Numbered from the stretch's first letter, positions 47,478 through 55,281 are shown. The stretch: DNA of 64,000 nucleotides from Pseudaquidulcibacter saccharophilus (GCF_019455445.1 NZ_JAHWUS010000001.1:558001-622000), one strand, 5' to 3'. Translations and numbers: made by a program. The notes: generated by a model from the letters alone, not told the origin.

Positions 47478-47789
47478 ATGAGCAATTTCGAAGATCGTGA
47501 AAGAGCTGAAGAAAGAAAATATGCATCTGAAGAAGAAAAACTCTTCAAGGCAACTGCGCGCCGTAACAAAGCATTGGGTCTTTGGGTCGCCGGTCTTTTA
47601 GGTTTAGACGGTGCTGCCGCTGAAGAATATGCAGAACATGTTGCACTTGTGGATCTTAAAGAAAAAGGCGAAGAAGATGTATTCGCTAAAGTATTTGGCG
47701 ATCTTCAAGCAAAAAACATCGATATCACCGAGCATGTGGTTCGCCGCGAAATGAGCGCCCTTCTTGAGGCTGCTAAAGCGGAAATTTGA
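47478..47789 (+). CDS. DUF1476 protein, F1Fo-ATPase zeta inhibitor subunit
   Basis: A 103-residue alpha-helical protein of the DUF1476 family. In Paracoccus and other alphaproteobacteria this family is the zeta subunit, which blocks ATP hydrolysis by F1Fo-ATPase through its N-terminal inhibitory region. The N-terminus is charged and helix-forming (DRERAEERKYASEEEKLFKA), followed by the four-helix core (RNKALGLWVAGLLGL, EYAEHVALVDLKEKG). Inhibitory potency varies by lineage and cannot be read here. The following lipoprotein ATG overlaps its stop (TGATG). Confidence 0.93.
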   Translation: MSNFEDRERAEERKYASEEEKLFKATARRNKALGLWVAGLLGLDGAAAEEYAEHVALVDLKEKGEEDVFAKVFGDLQAKNIDITEHVVRREMSALLEAAKAEI

Positions 47790-48028
47790 TGATGAAACAA
47801 ACAGCCAGTAATGCAACTTTATTAATTTTATTTAGTTTGCTTTGTGGCTGTGTTTCTGGTTCTCCTAATCATGATGCAAATAATGTGAAGCGCATAAATG
47901 CCTGCAATGATGCCGGCGGAAAATGGGTTTCTGAATACAATTATTGTGAGCCAAGCAAAAGCGCGCAAAAGGATCAGGAGAAATGGATAAATATAGAATT
48001 AGACAAAATCCGAAAACAAAAACATTAG
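47789..48028 (+). CDS. small lipoprotein with C-x-GG-W-C motif, copy 1
   Basis: A 79-residue protein starting at ATG 47789 or 47792, overlapping the zeta stop. The signal peptide LLILFSLLCGC ends in a lipobox-like LCGC. The mature part is short and contains INACNDAGGKWVSEYNYC, then a charged tail. Not a family I recognise. The same Cys-x(3)-GG-x-W-x(n)-Cys pattern occurs in the next gene, so the two are probably distant paralogs. Confidence 0.7.
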   Translation: MMKQTASNATLLILFSLLCGCVSGSPNHDANNVKRINACNDAGGKWVSEYNYCEPSKSAQKDQEKWINIELDKIRKQKH

Positions 48029-48207
48029 CTTTCTTGCTTTTGCTAATTGGGGTTTCACAAACTGCTTGTGCGCTTGGTCCGGTCGAAACCGACCCTGAAA
48101 AAGCTGCTGAACGCAACGCAATGATGCGTGATGATTGCTATAAGCGCGGTGGCGTTTGGTATGATGACAAGGCAGTTTGTGTTGGTGCGGATGGGCCGCG
48201 AAGATAA
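47983..48207 (+). CDS. small lipoprotein with C-x-GG-W-C motif, copy 2
   Basis: A 74-residue protein. Basic n-region, hydrophobic LAFLLLLIGVSQTAC ending in a lipobox-like TAC, then RDDCYKRGGVWYDDKAVC and a basic end. The ATG at 47983 has GGAG four bases upstream and lies 46 bp inside the preceding gene in another frame. No later ATG could preserve the signal peptide, so the long overlap seems real. A strong terminator follows. Confidence 0.7.
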   Translation: MDKYRIRQNPKTKTLAFLLLLIGVSQTACALGPVETDPEKAAERNAMMRDDCYKRGGVWYDDKAVCVGADGPRR

Positions 48208-48221
48208 TCAAATCCAAATTT

Positions 48222-48250
48222 AAAAAGGCTTGCCAATGGCAAGCCTTTTA
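48222..48250. terminator. bidirectional terminator, lipoprotein pair and nrdB
   Basis: Thirteen-base arms AAAAGGCTTGCCA (48223-48235) and TGGCAAGCCTTTT (48237-48249) with A- and T-runs at the ends. Confidence 0.9.
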
Positions 48251-48273
48251 AGTTTCTATTGTGGTGAAATAGA

Positions 48274-49341
48274 TTAAACGCCGACGTAAATCGTATCAGG
48301 ATTATAATCAGGGTCTTTTTTACGGTTTTCCTGAAGTTGGTCAAACATATCCCAAACACCGCCTTGACCGCCCCATTCGCCTTTGGTTGCGCCTTTTGAA
48401 TATTCAGTTGCGCGCGCTTCAAAGAAGTTGGCATGTTCAACACCGTTCAAAAGTGGCACTAGCCAAGGAATTGGGTGCTCTTTTACGCCGTAATAGGTTG
48501 GCAAGCCAAGCTGATCAAGGCGCCAATCGGCAATATAGCGAATATATTGTTTGATGTCCTGGGCTTCCATCCCTTGAACAGGGCCCATTTCAAATGCAAG
48601 GTCGATAAATTTATCTTCAAGGCCAACCGTGGTTTTGCACATATCCATAATGTCATCTTTGATGGATTGATTAAGCTTTCCGGTTTCGCGCGCGAACTGG
48701 TGGAACATTTTAATCATGCCTTCGCAGTGAAGTGATTCATCACGTACTGACCAAGAAACAATTTGTCCCATGCCTTTCATTTTGTTGAAACGTGGGAAGT
48801 TCATCAACATTGCGAATGATGCAAACAATTGAAGACCTTCGGTAAACGCGCCAAACATTGCCACGGTGCGAAGAATATCTTCATCAGTGCCAACGCCGAA
48901 TGTTTGCATATAATCGTGTTTGTCGCGCATTTCTTTATATTCAAGGAATGCGGTGAATTCAGTGTCTGGCATACCAACGGTTTCAAGCAAAAGCGCATAA
49001 GCGGCAATGTGAATGGTTTCCATATTGGAAAATGCCGAAAGCATCATTTTAATTTCGGTTGGGCGGAACACATGGGCGTATCTGTCCATGTAATTATCGT
49101 TCACCTCAACATCTGATTGGGTAAAGAAACGGAAGATTTGCGTTAGCAAATTACGTTCTTGATCCGAAAGGCGGGTTGCCCAATCTTTACAATCTTCGCC
49201 CAATGGCACTTCTTCTGGCAGCCAGTGAACCTGCTGCTGCTTCTTCCAAAAATCATACGCCCAAGGATAACGGAACGGCTTATAGGCATAAGAAGGTGTT
49301 AAGAGACCGACTTTGCTTAATTTTGGATTTATAATAGACAT
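48274..49341 (-). CDS. nrdB: class Ia ribonucleotide reductase beta subunit
   Basis: A 355-residue diiron radical subunit. Metal and radical residues are visible: NMETIHIAAYALLLE carries a ligand Glu, His and the radical Tyr; FTEGLQLFASFA and SVRDESLHCEGM supply the other ligands. The C-terminal tail (DYNPDTIYVGV) would dock on the alpha subunit. Unusually it is not beside nrdA, which lies 3.1 kb away on the same strand with other genes between. Two NrdR boxes 32 bp apart precede it. Confidence 0.96.
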   Translation of the reverse strand: MSIINPKLSKVGLLTPSYAYKPFRYPWAYDFWKKQQQVHWLPEEVPLGEDCKDWATRLSDQERNLLTQIFRFFTQSDVEVNDNYMDRYAHVFRPTEIKMMLSAFSNMETIHIAAYALLLETVGMPDTEFTAFLEYKEMRDKHDYMQTFGVGTDEDILRTVAMFGAFTEGLQLFASFAMLMNFPRFNKMKGMGQIVSWSVRDESLHCEGMIKMFHQFARETGKLNQSIKDDIMDMCKTTVGLEDKFIDLAFEMGPVQGMEAQDIKQYIRYIADWRLDQLGLPTYYGVKEHPIPWLVPLLNGVEHANFFEARATEYSKGATKGEWGGQGGVWDMFDQLQENRKKDPDYNPDTIYVGV

Positions 49342-49346
49342 GACAG

Positions 49347-49362
49347 CACCTACATATTGTGG
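49347..49362. promoter_or_regulatory. NrdR box 1 upstream of nrdB (weak)
   Basis: CACCTACATATTGTGG, 11 of 16 bases in agreement with the palindromic NrdR box ACACTATATATTGTGT, 5 bp before the nrdB start. Its phase with box 2 is exactly 32 bp. Confidence 0.6.
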
Positions 49363-49378
49363 AGAGGTTAAACACTAA

Positions 49379-49394
49379 CCACTAAATATTGTGA
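49379..49394. promoter_or_regulatory. NrdR box 2 upstream of nrdB
   Basis: CCACTAAATATTGTGA, 13 of 16 bases matching the NrdR box. Confidence 0.8.
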
Positions 49395-49499
49395 TTTGTA
49401 TTTAAGAAAAAGTTAAGATTGACACTTTGTTCACAGATTCTTGCTTTAAGGAAATAGCCAAACCTAAATTTAGCCACAAAGATTTGCAGAAGTTAAAAC

Positions 49500-50285
49500 A
49501 TGCTCAAAATAAACGTAAATCGTCGTGTTATTGCGACTTCAATTTTTGCCTCCAGCCCGCTTTTCATGGGGTCGAATTCATTTGCCCGCGACAAAATGCA
49601 ACAGGATAAAATCATCCTTGGGGCAGGAACCCCAACAATAGTTTTAATTCATGGTTTGGGTAGTGATATTTCATCATTCAAGAAAATCATCAAACCGCTT
49701 TCCGAGCTTTCGCAAGTAGTTGCTTTTAACCGCAAAGGTTATGGTGGTGTAAAATTTGATGGGCAACCGCGTGGCGCAAGCAATATAGTGCGCGAATTGC
49801 ACGAACAATTATCAGCAAATGGAATTAAACCGCCATATATTTTGGTTGGTCACTCATTGGGTGGCAGTTTTGCCCGACATTTTGCCTTAAGCTATCGTGA
49901 TGAAGTGGCGGGAATGGTTTTGATTGATCCATCGATTCCTTATCAATCAAAAACCCTTAGTGAAATTGCGCCCAAAGATTTTGCAGTCTTTAAAAAAATA
50001 ATCAAACTAGGATCTCCTGCGGTGCGTGATGAGTTTTATCATAGCGATTTTAACGATGACCCCGTGATGAAGTATGAACCATTCCATTTGGATAAAACCA
50101 TAATCCTTGCCGCCGATAATGTTGGTAAAATGCAAAATGCCGATGAATATCTTGCCATAAGGCATTCCGCGATGCGGCAGATGGTGAATGATTTTGGCGG
50201 TAAGGTGGAAATCGTGCATTCAGGGCATTTCATTCAGAACGAACATCCTGAAATAGTGGTTAATGCGGTTAAATCGCTCTTGTAA
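49500..50285 (+). CDS. exported alpha/beta hydrolase
   Basis: A 261-residue hydrolase with an N-terminal export signal (NRRVIATSIFASSPLFMGSN, cleavage near SFA|RD at about 31). Core features are TIVLIHGLGSD (oxyanion region), VVAFNRKGYGG, the nucleophile elbow LVGHSLGGSFARH, acid in ILAADNVG or nearby and His in IVHSGHFIQNEHP. Substrate unknown. A hairpin after the stop (50313) separates it from the following tandem genes. Confidence 0.88.
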   Translation: MLKINVNRRVIATSIFASSPLFMGSNSFARDKMQQDKIILGAGTPTIVLIHGLGSDISSFKKIIKPLSELSQVVAFNRKGYGGVKFDGQPRGASNIVRELHEQLSANGIKPPYILVGHSLGGSFARHFALSYRDEVAGMVLIDPSIPYQSKTLSEIAPKDFAVFKKIIKLGSPAVRDEFYHSDFNDDPVMKYEPFHLDKTIILAADNVGKMQNADEYLAIRHSAMRQMVNDFGGKVEIVHSGHFIQNEHPEIVVNAVKSLL

Positions 50286-50312
50286 TTAAAGTTTCAAATT
50301 TTCTTTAAATCC

Positions 50313-50338
50313 GTGTTGCACTGCGGCACTATTTTTTG
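50313..50338 (+). terminator. probable terminator after exported hydrolase
   Basis: GTGTTGC (50313-50319) pairs with GCGGCAC (50323-50329) using two G-U pairs, loop ACT, followed by TATTTTTTG. Confidence 0.55.
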
Positions 50339-50393
50339 ATTCCGATAGATGGGGTGGCAATTTGCAATGCCTGTCCAATTACCGGGATTTGAT

Positions 50394-51113
50394 ATGAAAA
50401 AATCGCAAATATTCGTAAAGCGCGTCTGGCAAGGCGTTTTTGCCCTTATAACGATTTGCTTTCTGTGGTGCTTTATAAATCTTTCAATTCTCGCATTTTC
50501 TTGGCTAAAGTCATATTCGATGACGGTTGATAACACGCCGCAAACTTATTATGCCGATATACGTCATGATAAAGGCCAAGTTGGCAAAACCCTTATTATT
50601 TCAGCAATAAAGGCGCAACCAGATAAAAAAGTTTGGTTTGGGCATATTTGGGTGGTGTGGGATAAAGCCCCGCCACATGCCCATGGTGAAAAAGAGGCCG
50701 GTTTTTATGCGGCATCAAAATCACAAGCGGCACGCGCCTTAATCCTATCCATTATATCGCCATCAGCACTTATTACAGGGCAAAAGCCAATTGCCGGCGT
50801 TATGCGCAATGATGAAGGGCTTTATCGCCATTGGCAGTTGGTCTTGCGGGTCGATAATGCCCAATATGCCCGCGCGCTTTTGGTGGATGATAAATGGAGA
50901 AACCAAAATCAATATTTATTGCGCCCATCAATAAGTGGTAAAACCATAACTTGCCGCGATTATGTTTTTGAGGTTGCACAGGCGGTTGGCCTAAAAGTAA
51001 AGCAAAATGATTGGGATAAATTCCCACCCGAATCATTTGCCGAATTGGTAAAGTTAAACAATATCGAAACCCCAAATCGGGTTTATTCTTACCTTGCAAT
51101 GCGTAATCCATAG
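50394..51113 (+). CDS. membrane-anchored protein, tandem paralog 1, possible thiol hydrolase
   Basis: About 239 residues from ATG 50394 (GGGA upstream; in-frame ATGs at 50349 and 50367 are possible but add residues before the anchor). A basic n-region and one membrane helix (about 12-36) are followed by an extracytoplasmic domain. Blocks shared with the next gene are TYYADIRHDKG, KVWFGHIWVVWD, ITCRDYVFEVAQAVGLK and DKFPPESFAELVKLN. A conserved His before a conserved Cys at a helix start resembles circularly permuted NlpC/P60 (LRAT/YiiX-like) enzymes. I do not recognise the family, and this fold idea is inference. Confidence 0.72.
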   Translation: MKKSQIFVKRVWQGVFALITICFLWCFINLSILAFSWLKSYSMTVDNTPQTYYADIRHDKGQVGKTLIISAIKAQPDKKVWFGHIWVVWDKAPPHAHGEKEAGFYAASKSQAARALILSIISPSALITGQKPIAGVMRNDEGLYRHWQLVLRVDNAQYARALLVDDKWRNQNQYLLRPSISGKTITCRDYVFEVAQAVGLKVKQNDWDKFPPESFAELVKLNNIETPNRVYSYLAMRNP

Positions 51114-51185
51114 TTGGTATTATTTGGAGGGTGGGATTTATTTTTAAATCCAATATGCTAATCATTGCGCCAAAAGGGGCAAGAT

Positions 51186-51884
51186 TTGGCAAAAGCAAAA
51201 GCAAGTATTTTAACAAAACTTATATTTGTTTGTGGCCTTTGGGTTTTGATAAATATATTTGCCATTATTTTTATTTGGTCAAAATCATATTTTGTTGATT
51301 ATGGCGCAATTCCCGCCACTTATTATCTTGATAAAAGAAGCGACCATTCAAAGCCTGGGCATATAATTACCATTGTCGCCACCCATGCTGAGCCTTCAAA
51401 ATATTGGTTTTTTGGGCATATGTGGGTGGCCTTTGACACCACGCCCCCTAATGAACCAATGGGAACCCATCAATATGGCTATTATTCCCAAAATAAGGAA
51501 AAGGCCGCTATCGAATTGGTGAAATCTATATTTAACCCAGTGGGATTTTATTTTGGTCAAACCCCGGTTAAAGGGCAGATTCAGATTGACGACCCGTGGC
51601 GCCACCATCTTGAATTAAAAATACAGGTTAATGATGATGTCTATCAATCGGCAATTGCCGAACATGAAAAATGGCGCACACAAGAGGTTTATATTAACCG
51701 CCCCAAATGGGGTGGTAAATCCTATGCTTGTCAGGATTATGTTTATGGGATTGCAGGCGCAATTGGATTAAAAACCCCAAAAACAAGTTTTGGCGAATTT
51801 CCCCCCGAAAGCTTCGTAAAATTTGCCGCGCTTAATGGTGTTGATGTTGTGCATCGCCCAAGCATTAAAAACCTATTGAAATAA
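51186..51884 (+). CDS. membrane-anchored protein, tandem paralog 2, possible thiol hydrolase
   Basis: About 232 residues. No ATG lies before the membrane helix, so it must start at TTG; TTG 51186 has AAGGGG six bases upstream, while TTG 51165 does not. The layout repeats paralog 1: helix (about 9-32), TYYLDKRSDHS, YWFFGHMWVAFD, YACQDYVYGIAGAIGLK and GEFPPESFVKFAALN. The candidate His and Cys are retained in both copies. A small hairpin (arms GGATTTA and TAAATCC, 51134-51151) lies just upstream and may affect translation. Function unknown. Confidence 0.72.
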   Translation: MAKAKASILTKLIFVCGLWVLINIFAIIFIWSKSYFVDYGAIPATYYLDKRSDHSKPGHIITIVATHAEPSKYWFFGHMWVAFDTTPPNEPMGTHQYGYYSQNKEKAAIELVKSIFNPVGFYFGQTPVKGQIQIDDPWRHHLELKIQVNDDVYQSAIAEHEKWRTQEVYINRPKWGGKSYACQDYVYGIAGAIGLKTPKTSFGEFPPESFVKFAALNGVDVVHRPSIKNLLK

Positions 51885-52313
51885 TTATTCCCATTTAAGG
51901 AATTTGTGCCAACTTGGATATGGATCCCAAATACGCTCCAATAGTTCGCGTGCCTTTGCTTCTTCCCAACCTAAGACGTCGCGGTGATAACGGTAAAGAA
52001 ATGCACTAGACCTAAAATTAAACCTGTCATGAATGTGGATTTTTTCGCCCTTAAGGGTTTCAAGAACGCCGCAGAATTCTTCGAAATTTTCTTCTGTTGG
52101 ATTATCATATTTAACAAAAATATGGATATAATCCATGCCATGGCCCATGATGGTTGCAACTTTTTCTGCTAAATCATCACTCATACTAAGGTCAACAATA
52201 TGACCAATACCCATGTCCGCCAGACGTTTAATATTATCATTTTTTAGCATTCCGGACGTGGTTATATAATCATCAATCCGTAGCCAGTTATAAATTTCAA
52301 TTGGCTCAGCCAT
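51885..52313 (-). CDS. tyrosine-phosphatase-like protein (DUF442 type) with Asp for catalytic Cys
   Basis: A 142-residue protein resembling the small cysteine-phosphatase-like family with the pattern IYNWLRIDDYITTSG, ADMGIGHIVDLSM, MDYIHIFVKYDNPTEENFEEF. At the signature loop, where relatives read HC-x4-R (for example HCAANxRVSAF), this protein has HDRFNFRSSAFLYRY: the Arg is kept but the nucleophilic Cys is Asp. It is therefore probably not a phosphatase by the usual mechanism and may act as a phospho-binding or scaffold protein. It is convergent with the tandem paralogs. Confidence 0.72.
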   Translation of the reverse strand: MAEPIEIYNWLRIDDYITTSGMLKNDNIKRLADMGIGHIVDLSMSDDLAEKVATIMGHGMDYIHIFVKYDNPTEENFEEFCGVLETLKGEKIHIHDRFNFRSSAFLYRYHRDVLGWEEAKARELLERIWDPYPSWHKFLKWE

Positions 52314-52380
52314 TTAACCAATTCCCTGATTTTTTAGTCCCCAGAATCAATTAATATAAAAAGGTTATTTTTTACTTATC

Positions 52381-52410
52381 AAAAACAAAAGGGCGGAAAA
52401 TTATCCGCCC
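52381..52410 (-). terminator. nrdA terminator
   Basis: GGGCGGA (52391-52397) and TCCGCCC (52404-52410). Reading the minus strand, the stem is followed by TTTTGTTTTT. Confidence 0.85.
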
Positions 52411-52444
52411 ATCTATTTGTTTATATAGACATTTTTTAGATAAA

Positions 52445-54355
52445 CTATTGGCAAGCCAAACATTCATCATAATCGGTTTTTGCCGCCGATTTCATGTCAA
52501 CAACATCGGGGTTTTCACCTTTGTCATAGCCATCACGACCCGCAACAGCAGCACGTTGCACAGATTTTGAACGACAATAATAAAGCGATTTAATGCCTTT
52601 TTCCCACGCTGACCAATGCAGCATATGAAGATCCCATTTATCTGCATCACCAGGAATAAATAGGTTTAATGACTGACCTTGGCAGATATATGGCGTGCGG
52701 TCTGCGGCAAGTTCGATAATCCAACGTTGATCAAGTTCGAAAGCAGTTTTGAAAACAGCTTTTTCATGTTCATCAAGACATTCAAGATGTTGAACCGAAC
52801 CTTCATGCTCAAGGATAGAGGTCCAAGTTGCAACATCATCCTTACCTTTTTCGGCAAGAAGTTTTTGCAATGCGCGATTTTTTACCGAGAATGAACCCGA
52901 CAAGGTTTTGTGGGTATAAATATTGGCAGGGATTGGCTCGATACCAGCAGAGGTGCCGCCGGCGATGATTGAAATCGATGCGGTTGGTGCGATTGCCATT
53001 TTATGGCTAAAGCGTGCCATAACACCGCTTTCTGCCGCATCAGGGCAAGGTCCACGTTCTTGTGCAAGTTTTACAGATGCCGCATCGGCGCCCTTACGGA
53101 TGTGTTGGAACATGCGGTTATTCCATGATTTCGCCATTGCTGATTCAAACGGGATACCCATATTTTGGAAGAAGCTGTGAAGACCCATAATGCCCATGCC
53201 AACCGAACGTTCACGGAAAGCGGAATATTTGGCATTATCCATTTCACTTGGTGCGCGGGCAATGAAATCCTCAAGCACGTTGTCAAGGAAGCGCATTACG
53301 TCTTCGATAAATCTTTCATCATCTTTCCATTCAAGGAATTTTTCGGCATTCAATGATGACAAGCAGCAAACCGCAGTACGATCATTATCCAAATGGTCCT
53401 TACCAGTATGCAGCATGATTTCCGCACATAGGTTTGATTGGCGTACTTTAAAGCCAAGGTTACGTTGGTGCATTGGCATTGCACGATTTACGTTATCAAC
53501 GAAAAGCAAATACGGCTCACCGGTTGCCATGCGAACGTCAAGAATTTTTTGCCATAAATCGCGTGCTTTGATTGTGCGAACTTGTTCACCAGTTTTCGGG
53601 CTGATTAATGCAAAATCGTCACCATTACGAACGGCTTCCATAAATTCATCGGTGATGTTAATGCCGTGATGTAGGTTCAATGACTTACGGTTAAAGTCAC
53701 CAGCAGGTTTACGAATTTCCAAGAATTCAACGATTTCTGGGTGGTGAACATCAAGATAAACCGCCGCCGAGCCACGACGTAGTGAACCTTGTGAAATTGC
53801 AAGCGTCAATGAATCCATAACGCGGATAAACGGAATAATACCAGAAGTATGGCCATTGGTTGAAATCTTTTCACCAATTGAACGAACCCCACCCCAATAT
53901 GTGCCGATACCGCCACCATTTGATGCCAGCCAAACATTTTCATTCCAAGTTTGCACAATGCCATCAAGCGAATCGTCAACCGAATTCAAAAAGCAAGAAA
54001 TTGGCAAACCGCGCGCCGCACCACCATTTGAAAGAACAGGGGTCGCGGGCATAAACCAAAGGCGCGAAATATAATCATAAATTCTTTGGGCATGGTCGGC
54101 GTCATCGGCATAGGTGGTTGCAACGCGCGCAAACATATCTTGGAAAGATTCGCCTGGTAAAAGATAGCGATCTTCCAAAGTGGTTTTGCCGAAATCGGTC
54201 AAAAGATCATCGCGTGAACGATCAATTTCAACCTTTTGCACTAGGCTAAGTTTGAATGGCTTGGGCTTTCCACGGCGTATTTCGCTTTGTGAAACAGGTG
54301 ACAAATTATCTTTATCTTCACTTGCTTGTGCCGTTGCATTGTCGTGCTGCGCCAT
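52445..54355 (-). CDS. nrdA: class Ia ribonucleotide reductase alpha subunit
   Basis: A 636-residue catalytic subunit. Active-site cysteines are in GLPISCFLNSVDDS and TAVCCLSSLN, the thiyl-radical Cys in RQSNLCAEIML, and the redox tail is DECLACQ. The N-terminus (about 50 residues before DLLTDFGKTTLEDRYLL) is too short for an ATP-cone, so the dATP overall-activity switch appears absent. Transcription looks to be under NrdR (boxes at 54454 and 54486). nrdB is displaced to 48274. Confidence 0.96.
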   Translation of the reverse strand: MAQHDNATAQASEDKDNLSPVSQSEIRRGKPKPFKLSLVQKVEIDRSRDDLLTDFGKTTLEDRYLLPGESFQDMFARVATTYADDADHAQRIYDYISRLWFMPATPVLSNGGAARGLPISCFLNSVDDSLDGIVQTWNENVWLASNGGGIGTYWGGVRSIGEKISTNGHTSGIIPFIRVMDSLTLAISQGSLRRGSAAVYLDVHHPEIVEFLEIRKPAGDFNRKSLNLHHGINITDEFMEAVRNGDDFALISPKTGEQVRTIKARDLWQKILDVRMATGEPYLLFVDNVNRAMPMHQRNLGFKVRQSNLCAEIMLHTGKDHLDNDRTAVCCLSSLNAEKFLEWKDDERFIEDVMRFLDNVLEDFIARAPSEMDNAKYSAFRERSVGMGIMGLHSFFQNMGIPFESAMAKSWNNRMFQHIRKGADAASVKLAQERGPCPDAAESGVMARFSHKMAIAPTASISIIAGGTSAGIEPIPANIYTHKTLSGSFSVKNRALQKLLAEKGKDDVATWTSILEHEGSVQHLECLDEHEKAVFKTAFELDQRWIIELAADRTPYICQGQSLNLFIPGDADKWDLHMLHWSAWEKGIKSLYYCRSKSVQRAAVAGRDGYDKGENPDVVDMKSAAKTDYDECLACQ

Positions 54356-54453
54356 CGTTATTTATTCCTTCGCCCAAACCTAAATATTGTTTCAAAATCC
54401 CGTGAAATACGTGTAATTTAAAAAATGTTTAAATTACAAATATTTGTCACAAT

Positions 54454-54469
54454 TCCCATATAGTGTGTA
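54454..54469. promoter_or_regulatory. NrdR box 2 upstream of nrdA (degenerate)
   Basis: TTCCCATATAGTGTGT, 10 of 16 bases agreeing with ACACAATATATAGTGT, 32 bp from the strong box. Confidence 0.5.
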
Positions 54470-54485
54470 TGTCTTTAGCCCCAAG

Positions 54486-54501
54486 ACACAATATATAGTG
54501 T
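54486..54501. promoter_or_regulatory. NrdR box 1 upstream of nrdA
   Basis: ACACAATATATAGTGT, a full match to the NrdR consensus acaCwAtATaTwGtgt. Confidence 0.88.
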
Positions 54502-54797
54502 GTCCTAATCGCCCTTTTGGTCAATATGCAATTTCATGTGAAAATCATTTTTTTTATGAAATTGATTAACGACCCCTTAACAATAGGCTTTCTTGGTAAG
54601 AATTTATTCACAATTTTTGCAGTTGGAAATAGTGGCACAAGTTAGAATCTGTGCACAAGTCGGGACCTGTCTGCTTTGGGGAAATTTGCAACTGAAAAGA
54701 TACACAAATTGCAGATTCGTCCACAGCTTTTTTAGCGCATGTGAAATTCATGCGACATTCATTTAATGGTGCGTAAAATAGTAAAATATTTTTTATT

Positions 54798-54809
54798 CGA
54801 CATATGTCG
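54798..54809. promoter_or_regulatory. 12-bp perfect palindrome upstream of lipoprotein gene
   Basis: CGACATATGTCG, ending 22 bp before the ATG at 54832. The regulator is not identified. An operator is possible, but there is only one copy. Confidence 0.45.
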
Positions 54810-54831
54810 TTTTTTGTGGCGTAATAATCAT

Positions 54832-55272
54832 ATGAAAAAGCTTGTATTAATTCCCACCCTTATTGCTGTCCTTGGCTTAGCAGCGTGTGAAACCGTTCCA
54901 TACAAAGATCGGGCTGCGTTGTACCAAAAACAGGTTTCGGACAAATATGTCGGTCAATCGGTTGATAATGTTGTGCTTGACCTTGGGCCACCATCTTCAA
55001 CTTATCCATTGACCGATGGTCGTGAAATGCTTCAGTTTGAAACCAAAAAAGATGGCTATTACCCGCGTACTTCTGGTTATGTAAGTGTTGGAACCGGTTG
55101 GGGCGGTGGTTGGCACCGTGGCAATTATGGTGGTATCGGTATTGGCATACCTTTCCCAATGGAATATCCAGATGGTTATAATTCCAACGAGGCCAAATGC
55201 GTTAAACGCTTTATCGTCAATAAACAGAAATTGGTCGAAAGCTTTGCCTTTGAAGGTAAAGGCTGTTTCTAG
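54832..55272 (+). CDS. lipoprotein of unknown function, glycine-rich
   Basis: A 146-residue lipoprotein with a textbook signal: MKKLVLIPTLIAVLGLAAC, lipobox LAAC. The mature start DKYVGQSVDNVVLDLGPPSS resembles the first helix and strand of SmpA/OmlA-like outer-membrane lipoproteins. A Gly/Trp/His-rich loop (GTGWGGGWHRGNYGGIGIG) follows, and the end has KCVKRFIVN...GKGCF with two cysteines. The upstream in-frame ATG 54766 would bury the signal peptide, so 54832 is chosen. Outer-membrane or periplasmic location is likely. Confidence 0.8.
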   Translation: MKKLVLIPTLIAVLGLAACETVPYKDRAALYQKQVSDKYVGQSVDNVVLDLGPPSSTYPLTDGREMLQFETKKDGYYPRTSGYVSVGTGWGGGWHRGNYGGIGIGIPFPMEYPDGYNSNEAKCVKRFIVNKQKLVESFAFEGKGCF

Positions 55273-55281
55273 GCACTTCTT

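Larger units (their letters stand above)
54356..54831. other. 476-bp intergenic region between nrdA and a lipoprotein gene
   Basis: Shared by divergent genes. It contains the NrdR box pair near nrdA, a DnaA-box match TTATTCACA (54604-54612), other TCCACA/GCACA words without full consensus, and a 12-bp perfect palindrome at 54798-54809 near the lipoprotein start. No RNA gene or ORF is supported. Confidence 0.6.

Noticed and set aside
47983-48028. Frameshift joining the two small lipoproteins into one gene
   Set aside because: Each has its own signal peptide and cysteine motif, and the second has its own ribosome site. They are separate genes that overlap.
54604-54612. Replication origin suggested by a DnaA box near nrdA
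   Set aside because: Only one full TTATnCACA match, no cluster of boxes, and no dnaA, gidA, hemE or parAB nearby.
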